Below, one piece after another: positions 18,911-28,778 of a stretch of 64,000 nt of DNA. The notes under the pieces are model-generated. The model worked only from the letters and a program-made list of their open reading frames with translations. It searched no databases and was not told the DNA's origin. This DNA is from Leucobacter komagatae (lineage in GTDB: Bacteria > Actinomycetota > Actinomycetes > Actinomycetales > Microbacteriaceae): contig NZ_VFON01000001.1 in NCBI RefSeq assembly GCF_006716085.1, forward strand, positions 744,001-808,000, given 5' to 3'. A program made the translations under genes and the position numbers. Positions within the stretch are counted from its first letter, which is position 1; each line of letters starts with the position of its first letter.

Positions 18911-20152
18911 CTACCGCAGGAGTTGTCCGACGACTGTGTCCGCTAGGAGCCGACCGCGAAGCGTCGGCACGATCCTGCGCTCGGATCCGCCTGCGCCAAG
19001 CGCGGCGCGGCCATCGATGAGGCCATCGGCGATGAGGCCGGGGATAGCATCGCGGCTCTGTTCGCTCAGAGCGTCGATCGCGAAGCCATCGGCGATGCGC
19101 GTCTCCAGCAGCACGCGCTCGCTGTAGCGGGCCTCGTCGGTGAGGAGCTCGCGCGCGTGCGCGGGCGACAGACCCTGGCTCATCCGATCGGCATAGGCGC
19201 GGGGGTGCTTCACGTTCCACCACCGCAGCCCACCGATGTGGGAGTGTGCGCCAGGGCCAGCGCCCCACCAGTCCTCCCCCGTCCAGTACGAGAGGTTGTG
19301 GCGCGAGCGCGTCTCGGGGGTGCGCGACCAGTTGCTGATCTCGTACCATTCGTACCCGGCTGCGGCGAGCCGCGCGTCGAGCATCTCGTACATCTCGGCG
19401 TGCACATCGTCGTCGGGCTGAGCGACCTCGCCACGCCTGATCTGGCCCGCAAGCTTCGTGCCTGCCTCAACGATGAGCGCGTACGCCGAGAGATGGTCTG
19501 GGGCGTTCTCGAGCGCGGCGTCGAGCGACCGCGACCAGTCTTCGATCGACTCTCCGGGGGTGCCGTAGATGAGGTCGAGACTTACCTGGAGGCCGGCTGC
19601 GCGGGCGGCAGCGACGACGACGGGCACGCGCTCGGGGCTGTGCGTGCGGTCGAGCGTGCGCAGCACGTGCGGCACCGCCGACTGCATCCCAAAGCTCACT
19701 CGCGTGAAGCCCGCGTCGGCAAGCGTCTCCAGGTAGGCTTCGTCAACCGAATCGGGGTTCGCCTCGGTCGTCACCTCCGCGCCGGGGGCAATGCCCCACT
19801 CGTCGCGGATGCGGCCGAGCATCATCGCGAGGTCAGACGCGGGCAGGAGCGTCGGGGTGCCGCCGCCGAAGAACACTGTCGATACCTCGCGCTCGGGCAA
19901 CCCGGCCGCGCGCATCACGCCCGCGCCGAAGCTCAGTTCGGCCGCGGCCTCGGCGGCATACCCCGCCTGGCTTGCGCCCCCGCCGAGCTCGCTCGCGGTG
20001 TACGTATTGAAATCGCAGTATCCGCAGCGCACCCTGCAGTAGGGCACGTGCAGGTACACGCCGAAGGCGCGCTCGCCCGCGCCGTCGAGCACGCTCGCGG
20101 GGAGCGCCCCATCGGCCGGCGCAGGGTCACCGTCGGGGAGCACGCTCGGCAT
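18911..20152 (-). CDS. hemW: Radical SAM protein HemW (heme chaperone)
   Basis: A 413-aa radical-SAM protein formerly called oxygen-independent coproporphyrinogen oxidase-like; the HemW group traffics heme. The iron-sulfur cluster motif is CRVRCGYCDF (CxxxCxxC) about 40 residues in, followed by the TVFFGGGTPTLLP motif. The C-terminal HemN-like domain (ELLTDEARYSERVLLETRIADGF) is present. The start was placed at ATG 20152, two bases after the upstream gene's stop, because the open frame beyond it overlaps that gene in another frame. Confidence 0.93.
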   Translation of the reverse strand: MPSVLPDGDPAPADGALPASVLDGAGERAFGVYLHVPYCRVRCGYCDFNTYTASELGGGASQAGYAAEAAAELSFGAGVMRAAGLPEREVSTVFFGGGTPTLLPASDLAMMLGRIRDEWGIAPGAEVTTEANPDSVDEAYLETLADAGFTRVSFGMQSAVPHVLRTLDRTHSPERVPVVVAAARAAGLQVSLDLIYGTPGESIEDWSRSLDAALENAPDHLSAYALIVEAGTKLAGQIRRGEVAQPDDDVHAEMYEMLDARLAAAGYEWYEISNWSRTPETRSRHNLSYWTGEDWWGAGPGAHSHIGGLRWWNVKHPRAYADRMSQGLSPAHARELLTDEARYSERVLLETRIADGFAIDALSEQSRDAIPGLIADGLIDGRAALGAGGSERRIVPTLRGRLLADTVVGQLLR

Positions 20153-20154
20153 CG

Positions 20155-20925
20155 CTAGACGCCCTGGGCAGGATCGCCGTCGGGTTCCGAAGCCGGATCC
20201 TCGATTGCCGGATCCTCGAGTGCGGGATCCCGCTCCGCGGTGCTTTTCTCCGTCCCCGCGGGCGCGGCGACGCCGTTTCTGATCGCTGCGCCCGGAGCGA
20301 GCGCGCCAATGAGCGCCTGCGCCTGCTCGATTACATCCCGCAGCTCGGAACGCTGCTTCACGCTCGCCATGAGGCCAGAGCTTGTGAGGAAGGTGAAGCC
20401 ACGCACAACGGCCCACACCGTGCCATCGGAGCGGTGCTCGACGGTGACGAGCTGCTCACCGAAACCGGCGGTTTCCTCGCGATCACCCCACGCGAAGCCG
20501 AGCCGCTGCGGCTCGTCGACGGTCGAGATCACGAGGATCGGCCGGGGGTGCTTCGCCTTCGCGGACACGAGCGTCGCGGTCGTTCCAGGGAGCACGTACG
20601 CTTCGCCCTCGGGGCTGAACAGCTCCTCGGGCTTCTCCCCGAGTTCCGGGGTGCCCCCGTCGTCGAACTGAACGCCGACGTAGTCTGCCTGCTCGCCAAG
20701 CTCGATGTTCTCGACGGTGAACCCGGCGGCGCGGTGCGCGCCCCAGGTCATGAGGAGGTTCGCCGCGGTCAGGAAGCGCTCCTGACCGCTGCCCAGTTGC
20801 AGGGCTTCCTCGTAGGGAGTGCTCCCCGCGGGCGGGAACCGCATGAGGTCGGGTGCACCCGATGCTCCGATCGCCGCGTAGGCGACGGGCATGCGTGTAT
20901 AGCTTGATCTGCGGGGTGCGTTCAC
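20155..20925 (-). CDS. DUF1990 family protein
   Basis: A 256-aa protein with the DUF1990 pattern: [36 protein letters not shown] and [18 protein letters not shown]. The family is of unknown function and common in actinobacteria, where it can sit between lepA and hemW as here. After residue ~215 there is a low-complexity tail of repeated E-D-P-A units matching short DNA repeats (GCCGGATCCTCGA-like) at 20205-20235. ATG at 20925 overlaps the lepA stop by 4 bp. Confidence 0.8.
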   Translation of the reverse strand: MNAPRRSSYTRMPVAYAAIGASGAPDLMRFPPAGSTPYEEALQLGSGQERFLTAANLLMTWGAHRAAGFTVENIELGEQADYVGVQFDDGGTPELGEKPEELFSPEGEAYVLPGTTATLVSAKAKHPRPILVISTVDEPQRLGFAWGDREETAGFGEQLVTVEHRSDGTVWAVVRGFTFLTSSGLMASVKQRSELRDVIEQAQALIGALAPGAAIRNGVAAPAGTEKSTAERDPALEDPAIEDPASEPDGDPAQGV

Positions 20926-22775
20926 TTCTTCGACGATTCCTTACCCTCGACGTCGCCCGACAGCGCTGCGATGAAGGCCTCCTGAGGGACCTCGACGCGG
21001 CCAACCATCTTCATGCGCTTCTTGCCCTCCTTCTGCTTCTCGAGCAGCTTGCGCTTACGGCTGATGTCGCCGCCGTAGCACTTCGCGAGGACGTCCTTAC
21101 GGATCGCGCGGATGTTCTCGCGGGCGATCACGCGGGCGCCGATGGCTGCCTGAATCGGCACCTCGAACTGCTGGCGCGGGATGAGCTTGCGCAGGCGCTC
21201 GGTCATCATCGTGCCGTAGGCGTACGCGTTGTCGCGGTGGACAATCGCGGAGAACGCGTCGACGGCCTCCCCCTGCAGGAGGATGTCGACCTTCACGAGA
21301 TCTGCCTCTTGCTCGCCGCTCGGCTCGTAGTCGAGGCTCGCGTAGCCCTGGGTGCGGCTCTTCAGGTGGTCGAAGAAGTCGAAGACGATCTCGCCCATCG
21401 GGATGTTGTAGCGCAGCTCGACGCGCTCACCGAGGTACTCCATGCCGAGCAGGCTGCCGCGGCGCGACTGGCACAGCTCCATGATCGCGCCGACGTAGTC
21501 CTTCGGCGCGAGGATGGCGGCGCGAACCATGGGCTCGCGCACGCTCGCGATCTTCCCGTCGGGGTACTCCGAGGGGTTCGTCACCGTCACCTCGGTGCCG
21601 TCCTCCTTCGAGACCTCGTAGATCACGCTCGGGGCGGTGGTGATGAGGTCAAGATCGAACTCGCGGCGCAGCCGCTCCGTGATGATCTCGAGGTGGAGCA
21701 GACCGAGGAAGCCGCAACGGAAGCCGAAGCCAAGCGCGACCGAGGTCTCGGGCTCGTACTGCAGCGCCGCGTCAGAGAGCTTGAGCTTGTCGAGCGCCTC
21801 GCGCAGCACCGGATAGTCGGAGCCGTCGAGCGGGTACAGGCCCGAGAACACCATCGGCTTCGGGTCGGTATACCCGGGAAGCGCTTCGGTTGCGCCCTTG
21901 AGCTTGCTCGTGACAGTGTCGCCAACCTTCGACTGGCGCACATCCTTCACGCCCGTGATGAGGTAGCCGACCTCGCCGACCGCCAGCCCCTTTGTGGGGG
22001 TCGGGCCGGGCGAGGAGACGCCGATCTCGAGCGCCTCATACTCGGCGCCCGTAGACATCATTTGCACTTTCTCACGCGGGGTGAGCTTGCCGTCGACCAT
22101 ACGGACATAGGTCACGACGCCGCGGTAGGGGTCGTACACGGAGTCGAAGATCATCGCCCGGGCTGGCGCGTCGGTCTGGCCGACGGGCGCGGGGATGCGA
22201 GACACAACGACGTCGAGCAGTTCTTCGACGCCCGCGCCGGTCTTGCCCGAGACCTTGAGGATGTCATCGGGGTTGCCGCCGATGAGATCGGTGATCTCAC
22301 GGGCGACCCGCTCGGGGTCGGCCGCTGGCAGGTCGATCTTATTGAGCACGGGAATGATCTCGAGGTCATTCTCCATGGCCAGGTACAGGTTCGCGAGCGT
22401 CTGGGCTTCGATGCCCTGCGCCGCGTCGACGAGCAGGATCGCGCCCTCACAGGCCGCGAGCGAGCGCGAGACCTCGTACGAGAAGTCGACGTGGCCCGGC
22501 GTATCGATCATGTTGAGGGCGTACTCTCCCCCTTCGGACTGCCAGTGCATGCGCACGGCCTGCGACTTGATCGTGATACCGCGCTCGCGCTCGATATCCA
22601 TGTTGTCGAGGTATTGGGCGCGCATGTCGCGATCGGCCACCGTACCGGTGACCTGGAGCATGCGGTCGGCAAGCGTCGACTTGCCGTGATCGATGTGCGC
22701 GATGATGCAGAAGTTGCGGATCATCGAGGGGTCGGTCGACGCCGGCACCGGTGGTTTCAGACTGCGTGGAGACAT
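20922..22775 (-). CDS. lepA: Elongation factor 4 (LepA)
   Basis: A 617-aa translational GTPase. G1 is [16 protein letters not shown]3 is DTPGHVDF and G4 is NKID. EF-G-like domains follow and the C-terminal LepA-specific domain includes [25 protein letters not shown]. It acts on ribosomes during stalling or initiation stress. It starts about 135 bp from the divergent gene at 22911. No rpsT-holA unit precedes it, unlike the compact rpsT-lepA layout of some bacteria. Confidence 0.97.
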   Translation of the reverse strand: MSPRSLKPPVPASTDPSMIRNFCIIAHIDHGKSTLADRMLQVTGTVADRDMRAQYLDNMDIERERGITIKSQAVRMHWQSEGGEYALNMIDTPGHVDFSYEVSRSLAACEGAILLVDAAQGIEAQTLANLYLAMENDLEIIPVLNKIDLPAADPERVAREITDLIGGNPDDILKVSGKTGAGVEELLDVVVSRIPAPVGQTDAPARAMIFDSVYDPYRGVVTYVRMVDGKLTPREKVQMMSTGAEYEALEIGVSSPGPTPTKGLAVGEVGYLITGVKDVRQSKVGDTVTSKLKGATEALPGYTDPKPMVFSGLYPLDGSDYPVLREALDKLKLSDAALQYEPETSVALGFGFRCGFLGLLHLEIITERLRREFDLDLITTAPSVIYEVSKEDGTEVTVTNPSEYPDGKIASVREPMVRAAILAPKDYVGAIMELCQSRRGSLLGMEYLGERVELRYNIPMGEIVFDFFDHLKSRTQGYASLDYEPSGEQEADLVKVDILLQGEAVDAFSAIVHRDNAYAYGTMMTERLRKLIPRQQFEVPIQAAIGARVIARENIRAIRKDVLAKCYGGDISRKRKLLEKQKEGKKRMKMVGRVEVPQEAFIAALSGDVEGKESSKK

Positions 22776-22910
22776 TGCCAGCCATTATCTCACGCACGGC
22801 GAGCTCGCGGCACCACCACATCTGTCACCGCTCGGGCGCTCCCCCGACCGAACGCCCCGCGCACCCGGCCGCCACACGCCCCGATCAGGCCGGGCCCGTA
22901 GGATGACAGC

Positions 22911-23897
22911 GTGTCTGCTTCTCAGTTTGTTCGACGCGCCCTCGCGCCGGGACGGCCAGAACGCGCCGTCGCGCTCGCGGCATCACTCGGCGCGATCACT
23001 CTTATCGACCCCGCGAAACTCAGAGCGGGCGAGCTCGCCGCTTACCGCACCACCCTGGCAGGGATCACCGCCGCCGACCTTGCGACCGACCTCCCTCCGC
23101 GAACGAGCCCGGCCGCGCGCGCCGCAATCGCCACGCTTGGCGCTGGCGCGGTACTCGGGCTCTCGCCGCTCGGCGAGGCCTTCGACGCGAAACTGCAGCG
23201 CTCCCTCGCGCGACGGGGCGTGCGTCGCCCGAGGGTGGCCCTCGCAATCGCGGGCGCGGCACTCGTCCTCGCAAGCGAGCTACCGGGCATTCTCGCGAAG
23301 CGTCGGGCCAGCCGCACTGGCCTCGGCACTAGCCCAGGCGCTGGCCTCGGCACTGACCTCAGCACTGGCCCCAGCAGCGCACTCGGCATCGGCCCCGCCG
23401 GCGACCACACGACCCTTGGCGACCTCCCCGACGGCGCTCGCGCGCTCATCGCGGGCATGCTCGAGTACAGCGCCGAACCGAGCGCTGGCGCGCTCGCCGC
23501 GCAACTCGGAGACGCCCGCGAGCTCGTGTGGCAGGGGGTGCCCGGATCCTACGACGTCATCAACATCGACGTGTCTGACGCGCACGCGGCCCCGCGCGCC
23601 GTCCCCCACGAGCAGCGGTTTCCGGTCACCGCCGAGTTCCGCGACCCAGACTCTGGCACGAACCGCCTCGTGAGGCTGTTCGTCGAGGATGGCCTCCTCG
23701 CGCGACTCACCCTCGAAGACGGCACGGCCGGCGACGCAACACGTGGCAACACAGCAGGCCGCACGCACCGCGCCAGCGCGGCCGGGCACTGGCCCGGGCA
23801 GTGGCCGTCTCTCGCCGAGGTGACGTTCTCGCTTGAGAGTGACGCACCGAGCGACAGGCGGGCTGCGATCCTCGCCCGCCTGCAGTCCCGCAGCTAG
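22911..23897 (+). CDS. Hypothetical membrane protein
   Basis: A 328-aa protein I do not recognise. It uses GTG with only a weak ribosome site. There are two hydrophobic segments (about residues 66-84 and 106-127), then a linker of Gly/Thr/Ser/Leu repeats (TGLGTSPGAGLGTDLSTGP). The soluble C-terminal half has the segments SAEPSAGALAAQLGDARELVWQGVPGSYDVINIDVSD and LRLFVEDGLLARLTLEDG. High GC and codon use match the chromosome. It stands alone between lepA (divergent) and the ABC transporter genes. Confidence 0.6.
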   Translation: MSASQFVRRALAPGRPERAVALAASLGAITLIDPAKLRAGELAAYRTTLAGITAADLATDLPPRTSPAARAAIATLGAGAVLGLSPLGEAFDAKLQRSLARRGVRRPRVALAIAGAALVLASELPGILAKRRASRTGLGTSPGAGLGTDLSTGPSSALGIGPAGDHTTLGDLPDGARALIAGMLEYSAEPSAGALAAQLGDARELVWQGVPGSYDVINIDVSDAHAAPRAVPHEQRFPVTAEFRDPDSGTNRLVRLFVEDGLLARLTLEDGTAGDATRGNTAGRTHRASAAGHWPGQWPSLAEVTFSLESDAPSDRRAAILARLQSRS

Positions 23898-23918
23898 CCC
23901 GCAGCTAGCCCGCAGCTA
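23887..23918. repeat. Three tandem CCCGCAGCTAG units at a stop codon
   Basis: The 11-bp unit occurs at 23887-23897, 23898-23908 and 23909-23918 (the last ends in A). The first copy contains the stop codon of the preceding gene. Each copy brings a further TAG or TAA, though not all in frame. It probably arose by slippage. Confidence 0.7.
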
Positions 23919-23929
23919 ATCGAGCGAGT

Positions 23930-23943
23930 GTGACACCTGTCAC
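23930..23943. promoter_or_regulatory. Palindrome GTGACA-CC-TGTCAC upstream of the ABC transporter operon
   Basis: Two perfect 6-bp arms separated by 2 bp lie 60 bp before the ATPase start. A further GTGACA follows at 23952. It could be an operator for the response regulator encoded downstream, but nothing in the sequence identifies the binding protein. Confidence 0.35.
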
Positions 23944-24002
23944 GTCTTCTGCGTGACACCGCCCTCTCGCGGCCAGGCACGGCCAATCGAAAAGCTAGAG
24001 GC

Positions 24003-24977
24003 ATGGTTCAACATGACTCACCGCAATCAGCACTCCGGCCGCCCGGCGTGCCCGCGCCCTTGGCGCCTTCCTCGCCGAGCACAGCCACGGCTCTTGAATT
24101 GGTCGGCGTCGTTCGCCAGTTCGGCGCCGGCGCGAAGCTCGTTCGCGCCGTCCGCGGCGTCAACCTTCGCGTCGAGCGCGGAGAGGTCGTCGCGCTCCTC
24201 GGCCCGAACGGGGCCGGGAAAACCACGCTCATCGACATGGTGCTCGGCCTGAGCGACCCCGACGAGGGCACAGTGCGCGTCCTCGGGCGAACGCCCCGAG
24301 CTGCCGTCGCTGAGGGGGCACTGTCGGCCGTGCTGCAGACCGGCGGGCTGCTCGCAGATCTCACCGTGCGAGAGACCGTCGAGGTGATCGCGAGCTTCCA
24401 CGGCGTCCGGGCGCGTGTTCCCGAGGTGCTTGAGCGCGCGAGCCTCACCGAGATTGCGCGGCGCAAGGTGAGCAAGTGCTCGGGCGGCGAGCAGCAGCGT
24501 GTGAAGTTTGCGCTCGCGCTCCTCCCCGACCCCGACGTACTCATTCTTGACGAGCCCACGGCGGGCATGGACGTCACCGCACGCCGCAGGTTCTGGGATG
24601 CGATGCGCGCCGACGCGAACGCGGGCCGAACCATCGTGTTCGCGACGCACTATCTTGAGGAGGCCGAGCAGTTCGCAAGGCGCACCGTCGTCTTGAACCA
24701 CGGCGAGGTCGTCGCAGACGGCGAGACGGCAACCCTTCGGGCTTCGCTCGGTGGCCGCACGCTTCAGGCAACGCTCCCGGCTGCCGCGGACGAACTGCTC
24801 GCGGTGCTCCGTGCGGACACCGCGATCTCGTCGCTCGAGATCGATGCCGGCCGCGTCACCCTTCGTGCGCACCATTCGGATGCGGTTGCGGCGAGGCTGC
24901 TCGCGGGCGGCGCAACCGACCTTGAGATCGCGGCCCCAACACTCGAAACCGCGTTTACCGCGCTCACGGAGGACTAA
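24003..24977 (+). CDS. ABC transporter ATP-binding protein (ABC-2 type efflux)
   Basis: A 324-aa ATPase with Walker A GPNGAGKT, Q-loop LQTGGLLADLTV, signature CSGGEQQRV, Walker B LILDEPTAGMD and switch His in FATHYLEE. The C-terminal extension (residues 230-324) is typical of DrrA/NatA-type drug or lipid exporters. It is followed 5 bp later by the permease and then by a sensor kinase and response regulator, so the transporter is probably controlled by that pair. The first ~30 residues are a variable extension. Confidence 0.92.
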   Translation: MVQHDSPQSALRPPGVPAPLAPSSPSTATALELVGVVRQFGAGAKLVRAVRGVNLRVERGEVVALLGPNGAGKTTLIDMVLGLSDPDEGTVRVLGRTPRAAVAEGALSAVLQTGGLLADLTVRETVEVIASFHGVRARVPEVLERASLTEIARRKVSKCSGGEQQRVKFALALLPDPDVLILDEPTAGMDVTARRRFWDAMRADANAGRTIVFATHYLEEAEQFARRTVVLNHGEVVADGETATLRASLGGRTLQATLPAAADELLAVLRADTAISSLEIDAGRVTLRAHHSDAVAARLLAGGATDLEIAAPTLETAFTALTED

Positions 24978-24982
24978 CCCCC

Positions 24983-25738
24983 ATGCTGTTTTCAACCACG
25001 TTCTTCCGCGTCGAGGTCAGGCGGCAGTTCCGCAACCCATACACGCTCGTGTTCACCCTCGGCATGCCGATCGCGATGTACCTACTGTTCGGCGCCGGAG
25101 CCGAGTACAAGGATGCGAGCGCAGGCAACGGAAACGTCGCCTTCTACGTCATGGCCTCGATGGCAGCCTTCGGCACCGCAACCGCGATGACGTCGCTCTG
25201 CTCGCTCGCCGCCTCCGAGGTCGGTCAGGGCTGGGGCAGGCAGATCGCGCTCACTCCGCTCTCCATTCCGGGCTACGCCGCGGTCAAGCTTGCGGTTGCC
25301 CTCACGTTCTCGGCGGTGTCCACGACGGGCGTCTTCGTCGTCGGCGTTTTCACCGGCGCCCATGCTGACTCGCCGTGGCTCTGGGCTGCCGTCGCCGCCC
25401 TCGTGCTCGCCGGTGGCCTCATGTTCGGGCTGTTCGGTCTCGGCACTGGGCTCGCCTTCAACTCCGACACCGCGGCGTCGCTCGCCTCTATCGCGATCAC
25501 GCTCTTCGGGTTCGTTGGCAACGTGTTTATGCCACTCTCCGGGGCGATGCTCGCCGTCGCGCACTTCACGCCCATGTACGGCTACGCGGCTCTCGTGCGC
25601 TGGCCGATCACCGAGGGGGCGCTCATCTCCGGGGGCAGCGACTCGATCTGGCTTGTACTCGCGAACTTCGCGGTCTGGGCGCTACTGTTCGCCGGGCTCG
25701 TTCGGCTCGGCGTGCTGCGTTCGCGCCGCCGGCGCTAG
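24983..25738 (+). CDS. ABC-2 type permease
   Basis: A 251-aa membrane protein with six hydrophobic segments (for example LVFTLGMPIAMYLLFGAG, VAALVLAGGLMFGLFGLGTGLAF, FVGNVFMPLSGAML and FAVWALLFAGLVRLGVL). The arrangement fits the ABC-2 family that exports antibiotics or lipids with the ATPase upstream. The ATG follows the ATPase stop by 5 bp and the kinase starts 10 bp after its own stop. The substrate cannot be told. Confidence 0.9.
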   Translation: MLFSTTFFRVEVRRQFRNPYTLVFTLGMPIAMYLLFGAGAEYKDASAGNGNVAFYVMASMAAFGTATAMTSLCSLAASEVGQGWGRQIALTPLSIPGYAAVKLAVALTFSAVSTTGVFVVGVFTGAHADSPWLWAAVAALVLAGGLMFGLFGLGTGLAFNSDTAASLASIAITLFGFVGNVFMPLSGAMLAVAHFTPMYGYAALVRWPITEGALISGGSDSIWLVLANFAVWALLFAGLVRLGVLRSRRRR

Positions 25739-25748
25739 GCTGTCACAA

Positions 25749-26876
25749 ATGAGTGATCCGACCCTCACCGACCCTGCGAACGCCTGGGCGCGCTTCGGCT
25801 GGCTCATGGGCGGAATCTGGCTCGTGTTCCTCTATTTCCCCGCCGCGGCCCTCGTGAACTCTGAGGCCGCGGCGTGGGCGGTCGCGCTCGGCTGGCTCGG
25901 CGTTGCAGCGTTCGCGGCCTCGTACCTCACTGGTTTCATCGTCGGGATGCGCGCGCCGCACGGCAGGGAGCGCCCGGTTACCGTCTGGCTCTTCGTCGCG
26001 GCGCTCGGGTGTGCGGCACTCACGATCCCTGCGATCGGTTGGAACGCGACGAGCTTCACGCCGTTCCTGATGTCGTACGCGTCGTACCTGCTCAGCCGCC
26101 CCGTTCACTGGGCGGCGAACACGCTCGGCCCGGCGCTCATCGTGTTCGAGATCGCGACAGCCGGGGCTCGCGGCGCCGCCCCGCCATGGCCGCTCCTGTG
26201 GATTGTCATGATGATCGCAGCGGTGAACACGATCAACTCGTGGCTGATCAAGCGGTCGACGGCAGCCGACAAACTGCGCGTCGAGCTCGCGACGAGCGAG
26301 GGGCGCGAGGCCGTCGCCCGCGACGTTCACGATCTGCTCGGCCACTCACTCACCGTTGTGAAACTCAAGGCCGAGCTTGCGTCGCGGCTCCTCGAGCTCG
26401 ATCCCGCAGCCGCACGCGCCGAGCTCGACGAGATCGTGAGGCTCACGGGCGAGGCGATCTCCGGCGTGCGCGGCACGGTCACCGGGTTTCGCGCCGACGG
26501 GCTCGCAGAACAGCTCACCGAGACCTCAGGAGCGCTCGCCACGGCAGGGATCGCGCTCGACGTGCGTGGCAGCGCATCCGCCCTGTCCCCCGCGCAGGCG
26601 ATCCCCGCCGCCTGGATCTTGCGCGAGGCCACAACGAACGTCCTCCGGCACGCGGGCGCGACTCGGGTCGTCGTGACCTTCGCGCCCGGGAAGCTCACCG
26701 TGAGTGACGATGGGGTCGGGATCGGGATCGAGCCCGGTGCCGACCGAGGCCGGGGTGTCGCGGGCAACGGGCTCCGCGGGATGAGCGAGCGCGCGGCGGC
26801 TGCCGGCGCCGAACTTCGCATTGAGAGCGCTCCGGGGCAGGGAACGCAGGGAACGCAGGTGAGTCTGACATGGTGA
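25749..26876 (+). CDS. DesK-like sensor histidine kinase
   Basis: A 375-aa kinase with about five N-terminal membrane helices, then a HisKA_3 dimerisation domain with the phospho-acceptor in AVARDVHDLLGHSLTVVKLKAELA, and an HATPase_c domain (ILREATTNVLRHAGA, DDGVGIG, GNGLRGMSERAAAAG). This architecture is that of DesK, which senses membrane fluidity, and of kinases guarding ABC-2 exporters. The start was taken at ATG 25749 because the longer frame overlaps the permease. Confidence 0.92.
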   Translation: MSDPTLTDPANAWARFGWLMGGIWLVFLYFPAAALVNSEAAAWAVALGWLGVAAFAASYLTGFIVGMRAPHGRERPVTVWLFVAALGCAALTIPAIGWNATSFTPFLMSYASYLLSRPVHWAANTLGPALIVFEIATAGARGAAPPWPLLWIVMMIAAVNTINSWLIKRSTAADKLRVELATSEGREAVARDVHDLLGHSLTVVKLKAELASRLLELDPAAARAELDEIVRLTGEAISGVRGTVTGFRADGLAEQLTETSGALATAGIALDVRGSASALSPAQAIPAAWILREATTNVLRHAGATRVVVTFAPGKLTVSDDGVGIGIEPGADRGRGVAGNGLRGMSERAAAAGAELRIESAPGQGTQGTQVSLTW

Positions 26877-27541
26877 TGAGCATGAATGCCGGTGAGCCAT
26901 CTAGGGCTGCTGGAGCGCCGGTCGGGTCGGGCGATCGAATCAGACTGTTGCTCGTCGATGACCAGGCACTCGTTCGCGGAGCCCTAGGCGCGCTGCTCGG
27001 GCTCGAACCCGACCTCGAGGTCGTCGGCTACGCCGCTGGTGGCGCCGAGGCGATTGCACTGGCGACCGAGCTGCGCCCCGACGTGTGCCTCATGGACATT
27101 CAAATGGCCGGCATGGACGGCATCGCCGCGACACGAGCCCTGCTTGAGGTGAGCCCAACGTCGCGGGTGCTCATCGTGACGACCTTCGCACGCCCGGGCT
27201 ATCTTCGTTCCGCGCTCGACGCGGGGGCGAGTGGGTTCGTCGTGAAGGACGCGTCCCCTGAGCAGCTTGCGGAGTCGATCAGGCAGGTTCACCGGGGGCG
27301 GCGCGTTGTTGACCCAGCCCTCGCTGAGGCTTCACTCTTTGAGGGCACCAACCCCCTGAACGAGCGGGAGCGCCAGGTCTTGCGTCGTGCCGCAGAGGGG
27401 CTCACCGCCCCCGCCATCGCGGCAGAGATCTTCCTCTCGGCGGGCACGGTGCGCAACCTCCTCTCCTCGGCCATCGGCAAGGTCGGCGCGAAGAACCGCG
27501 CCGCAGCCGCGCGCATTGCCGTCGAGAAGGGCTGGCTGTAG
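26870..27541 (+). CDS. NarL/FixJ-family response regulator (DesR-like)
   Basis: A 223-aa regulator. The receiver domain (IRLLLVDDQALVRGAL..) has the phospho-acceptor Asp in CLMDIQMAGMDG and the conserved Thr/Lys region (VTTFARPGYLRSALDAGASGFVVKD). The C-terminal LuxR-type helix-turn-helix reads LNERERQVLRRAAEGLTAPAIAAEIFLSAGTVRNLLSSAIGKVGAKNRAAAARIA. Its ATG overlaps the kinase stop, so the two are coupled. The nearby palindrome at 23930 is a possible target. Confidence 0.93.
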   Translation: MVMSMNAGEPSRAAGAPVGSGDRIRLLLVDDQALVRGALGALLGLEPDLEVVGYAAGGAEAIALATELRPDVCLMDIQMAGMDGIAATRALLEVSPTSRVLIVTTFARPGYLRSALDAGASGFVVKDASPEQLAESIRQVHRGRRVVDPALAEASLFEGTNPLNERERQVLRRAAEGLTAPAIAAEIFLSAGTVRNLLSSAIGKVGAKNRAAAARIAVEKGWL

Positions 27542-28176
27542 TGCACACGGTTGCCCACTCCGCTGTGGCTTGGACCCGCCTTGCGCTCGGTACCGCAATC
27601 CTCCTCGCTCTCTGGATCGCCTACGTTCTCGGGGTTCCGCGAGACGGCGCGACCCCGTTCAACTTCTTCGGCTACTTCACGAACCTCACCAATCTGCTGG
27701 CGGCGCTCACTCTCGTCGCGTGCGGCGCGCTCAGTCGCATCGGGGCCCCGGTCCCGCTGCCACTCAACCTCGTTCGCGGCGTCGTCACCTCCTGCATGCT
27801 CGTCGTAGGCGTGATCTACAACACGCTCATTCCGGGCACGGGCAGCGCGCCCTGGTGGGTGTCGCTCCTGCTTCATGCGATCGCTCCCGCATTCCTGCTT
27901 GTCGACTGGGCATGCGTGGGCGACAGGCCTCCGCTCCCGTGGCGAAGGCTATGGCTTGTGCTGCCTTACCCGCTCGCCTGGCTCGGTGTGGTCCTTATCC
28001 GCGGCGTGACGGATGGCTGGGTGCCATACGGCTTCCTCCTCCCCAGCCACGGGGCCCCCTACGTGCTGGCTCACGTCGCAGGTCTGCTTGCGACCCTGGC
28101 GTTCGCGGCCTGCCTCGTGTGGCTCCTCTCCCGAACCACCGGGCTGGCGGCATTCACGCGTCGCCGATCGCGCTGA
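27541..28176 (+). CDS. Pr6Pr family membrane protein
   Basis: A 211-aa protein with six hydrophobic helices and the family motif FNFFGYFTNLTNLLAAL plus a conserved W..LLHAIAP.F. Pr6Pr (FAR-17a/AIG1-like) proteins are of unknown function in bacteria. GTG at 27541 shares one base with the stop of the response regulator, so it probably belongs to the same operon. No terminator is obvious before rpsT. Confidence 0.8.
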   Translation: MHTVAHSAVAWTRLALGTAILLALWIAYVLGVPRDGATPFNFFGYFTNLTNLLAALTLVACGALSRIGAPVPLPLNLVRGVVTSCMLVVGVIYNTLIPGTGSAPWWVSLLLHAIAPAFLLVDWACVGDRPPLPWRRLWLVLPYPLAWLGVVLIRGVTDGWVPYGFLLPSHGAPYVLAHVAGLLATLAFAACLVWLLSRTTGLAAFTRRRSR

Positions 28177-28236
28177 ACCCACCCCGGGTGGCGTGCTTCG
28201 AGGCGCGGGATCTGCTAAAGTAGGTTCTTGGCTTGC

Positions 28237-28254
28237 GTGTGGATCAAACCACAC
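28237..28254 (+). promoter_or_regulatory. Small hairpin in the rpsT leader
   Basis: GTGTGG and CCACAC flank a 6-nt loop in the leader about 70 bp before rpsT. TGCTAAAGT at 28213 may be a -10 region just upstream, which would put the hairpin near the transcript 5' end. It may affect stability or autoregulation by S20; this is inference. Confidence 0.35.
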
Positions 28255-28324
28255 CCCCGTTAGGTGCCCTCTCTCACCGCGCGGATCAACCCGATTGACC
28301 TCTTACTGAAGGAACCTACCCAAC

Positions 28325-28585
28325 GTGGCAAACATTAAGTCGCAGATCAAGCGCATCAAGACCAACGCGAAGGCTACCGAGCGCAACAAGGCGTACAAGA
28401 GCGAGCTCCGCACCGTCATCCGCAAGACCCGCGAGGCCGTCGTCGCAGGCGACAAGGCAGCAGCTGAGTCGGCGCTGAAGACCGCTACCCGCAAGCTCGA
28501 CAAGGCGGCTTCGAAGGGCGTGATTCACAAGAATCAGGCCGCGAACCGCAAGTCGAAGCTCGCCGCTCAGGTCGCAAAGATCTAA
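28325..28585 (+). CDS. rpsT: 30S ribosomal protein S20
   Basis: An 86-aa basic protein ([14 protein letters not shown]..) typical of S20, with the C-terminal [17 protein letters not shown] segment. It binds 16S rRNA early in 30S assembly. It uses GTG, with AAGGA 10 nt upstream. It is monocistronic, with a strong terminator directly downstream. Confidence 0.98.
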   Translation: MANIKSQIKRIKTNAKATERNKAYKSELRTVIRKTREAVVAGDKAAAESALKTATRKLDKAASKGVIHKNQAANRKSKLAAQVAKI

Positions 28586-28601
28586 GCAGACAGACTTCGA
28601 G

Positions 28602-28637
28602 GCTCGGGTTCCACTTCGGTGGGGCCCGAGCTTTTTT
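28602..28637 (+). terminator. Rho-independent terminator of rpsT
   Basis: GCTCGGG (28602-28608) pairs with CCCGAGC (28625-28631), extended by CCAC/GTGG around a TTCG tetraloop. Six T residues follow immediately. A textbook intrinsic terminator. Confidence 0.95.
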
Positions 28638-28778
28638 GTACCCGCTTCACGTGAGACCGGGCGCTGCACCCCTGGCGCCCGCCGTCGCGCCCGACGTTCG
28701 CAATGGGATCGACGAAATCAATGCCCCTTCAAGTCCCGGGCCGGGATGCCTTCTGCAGATCGCATAGATACCACGCGG

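Noticed and set aside
20853..22901. Long open frame opposite lepA (682 codons)
   Set aside because: Antisense shadow of lepA with no recognisable domain or start signal.
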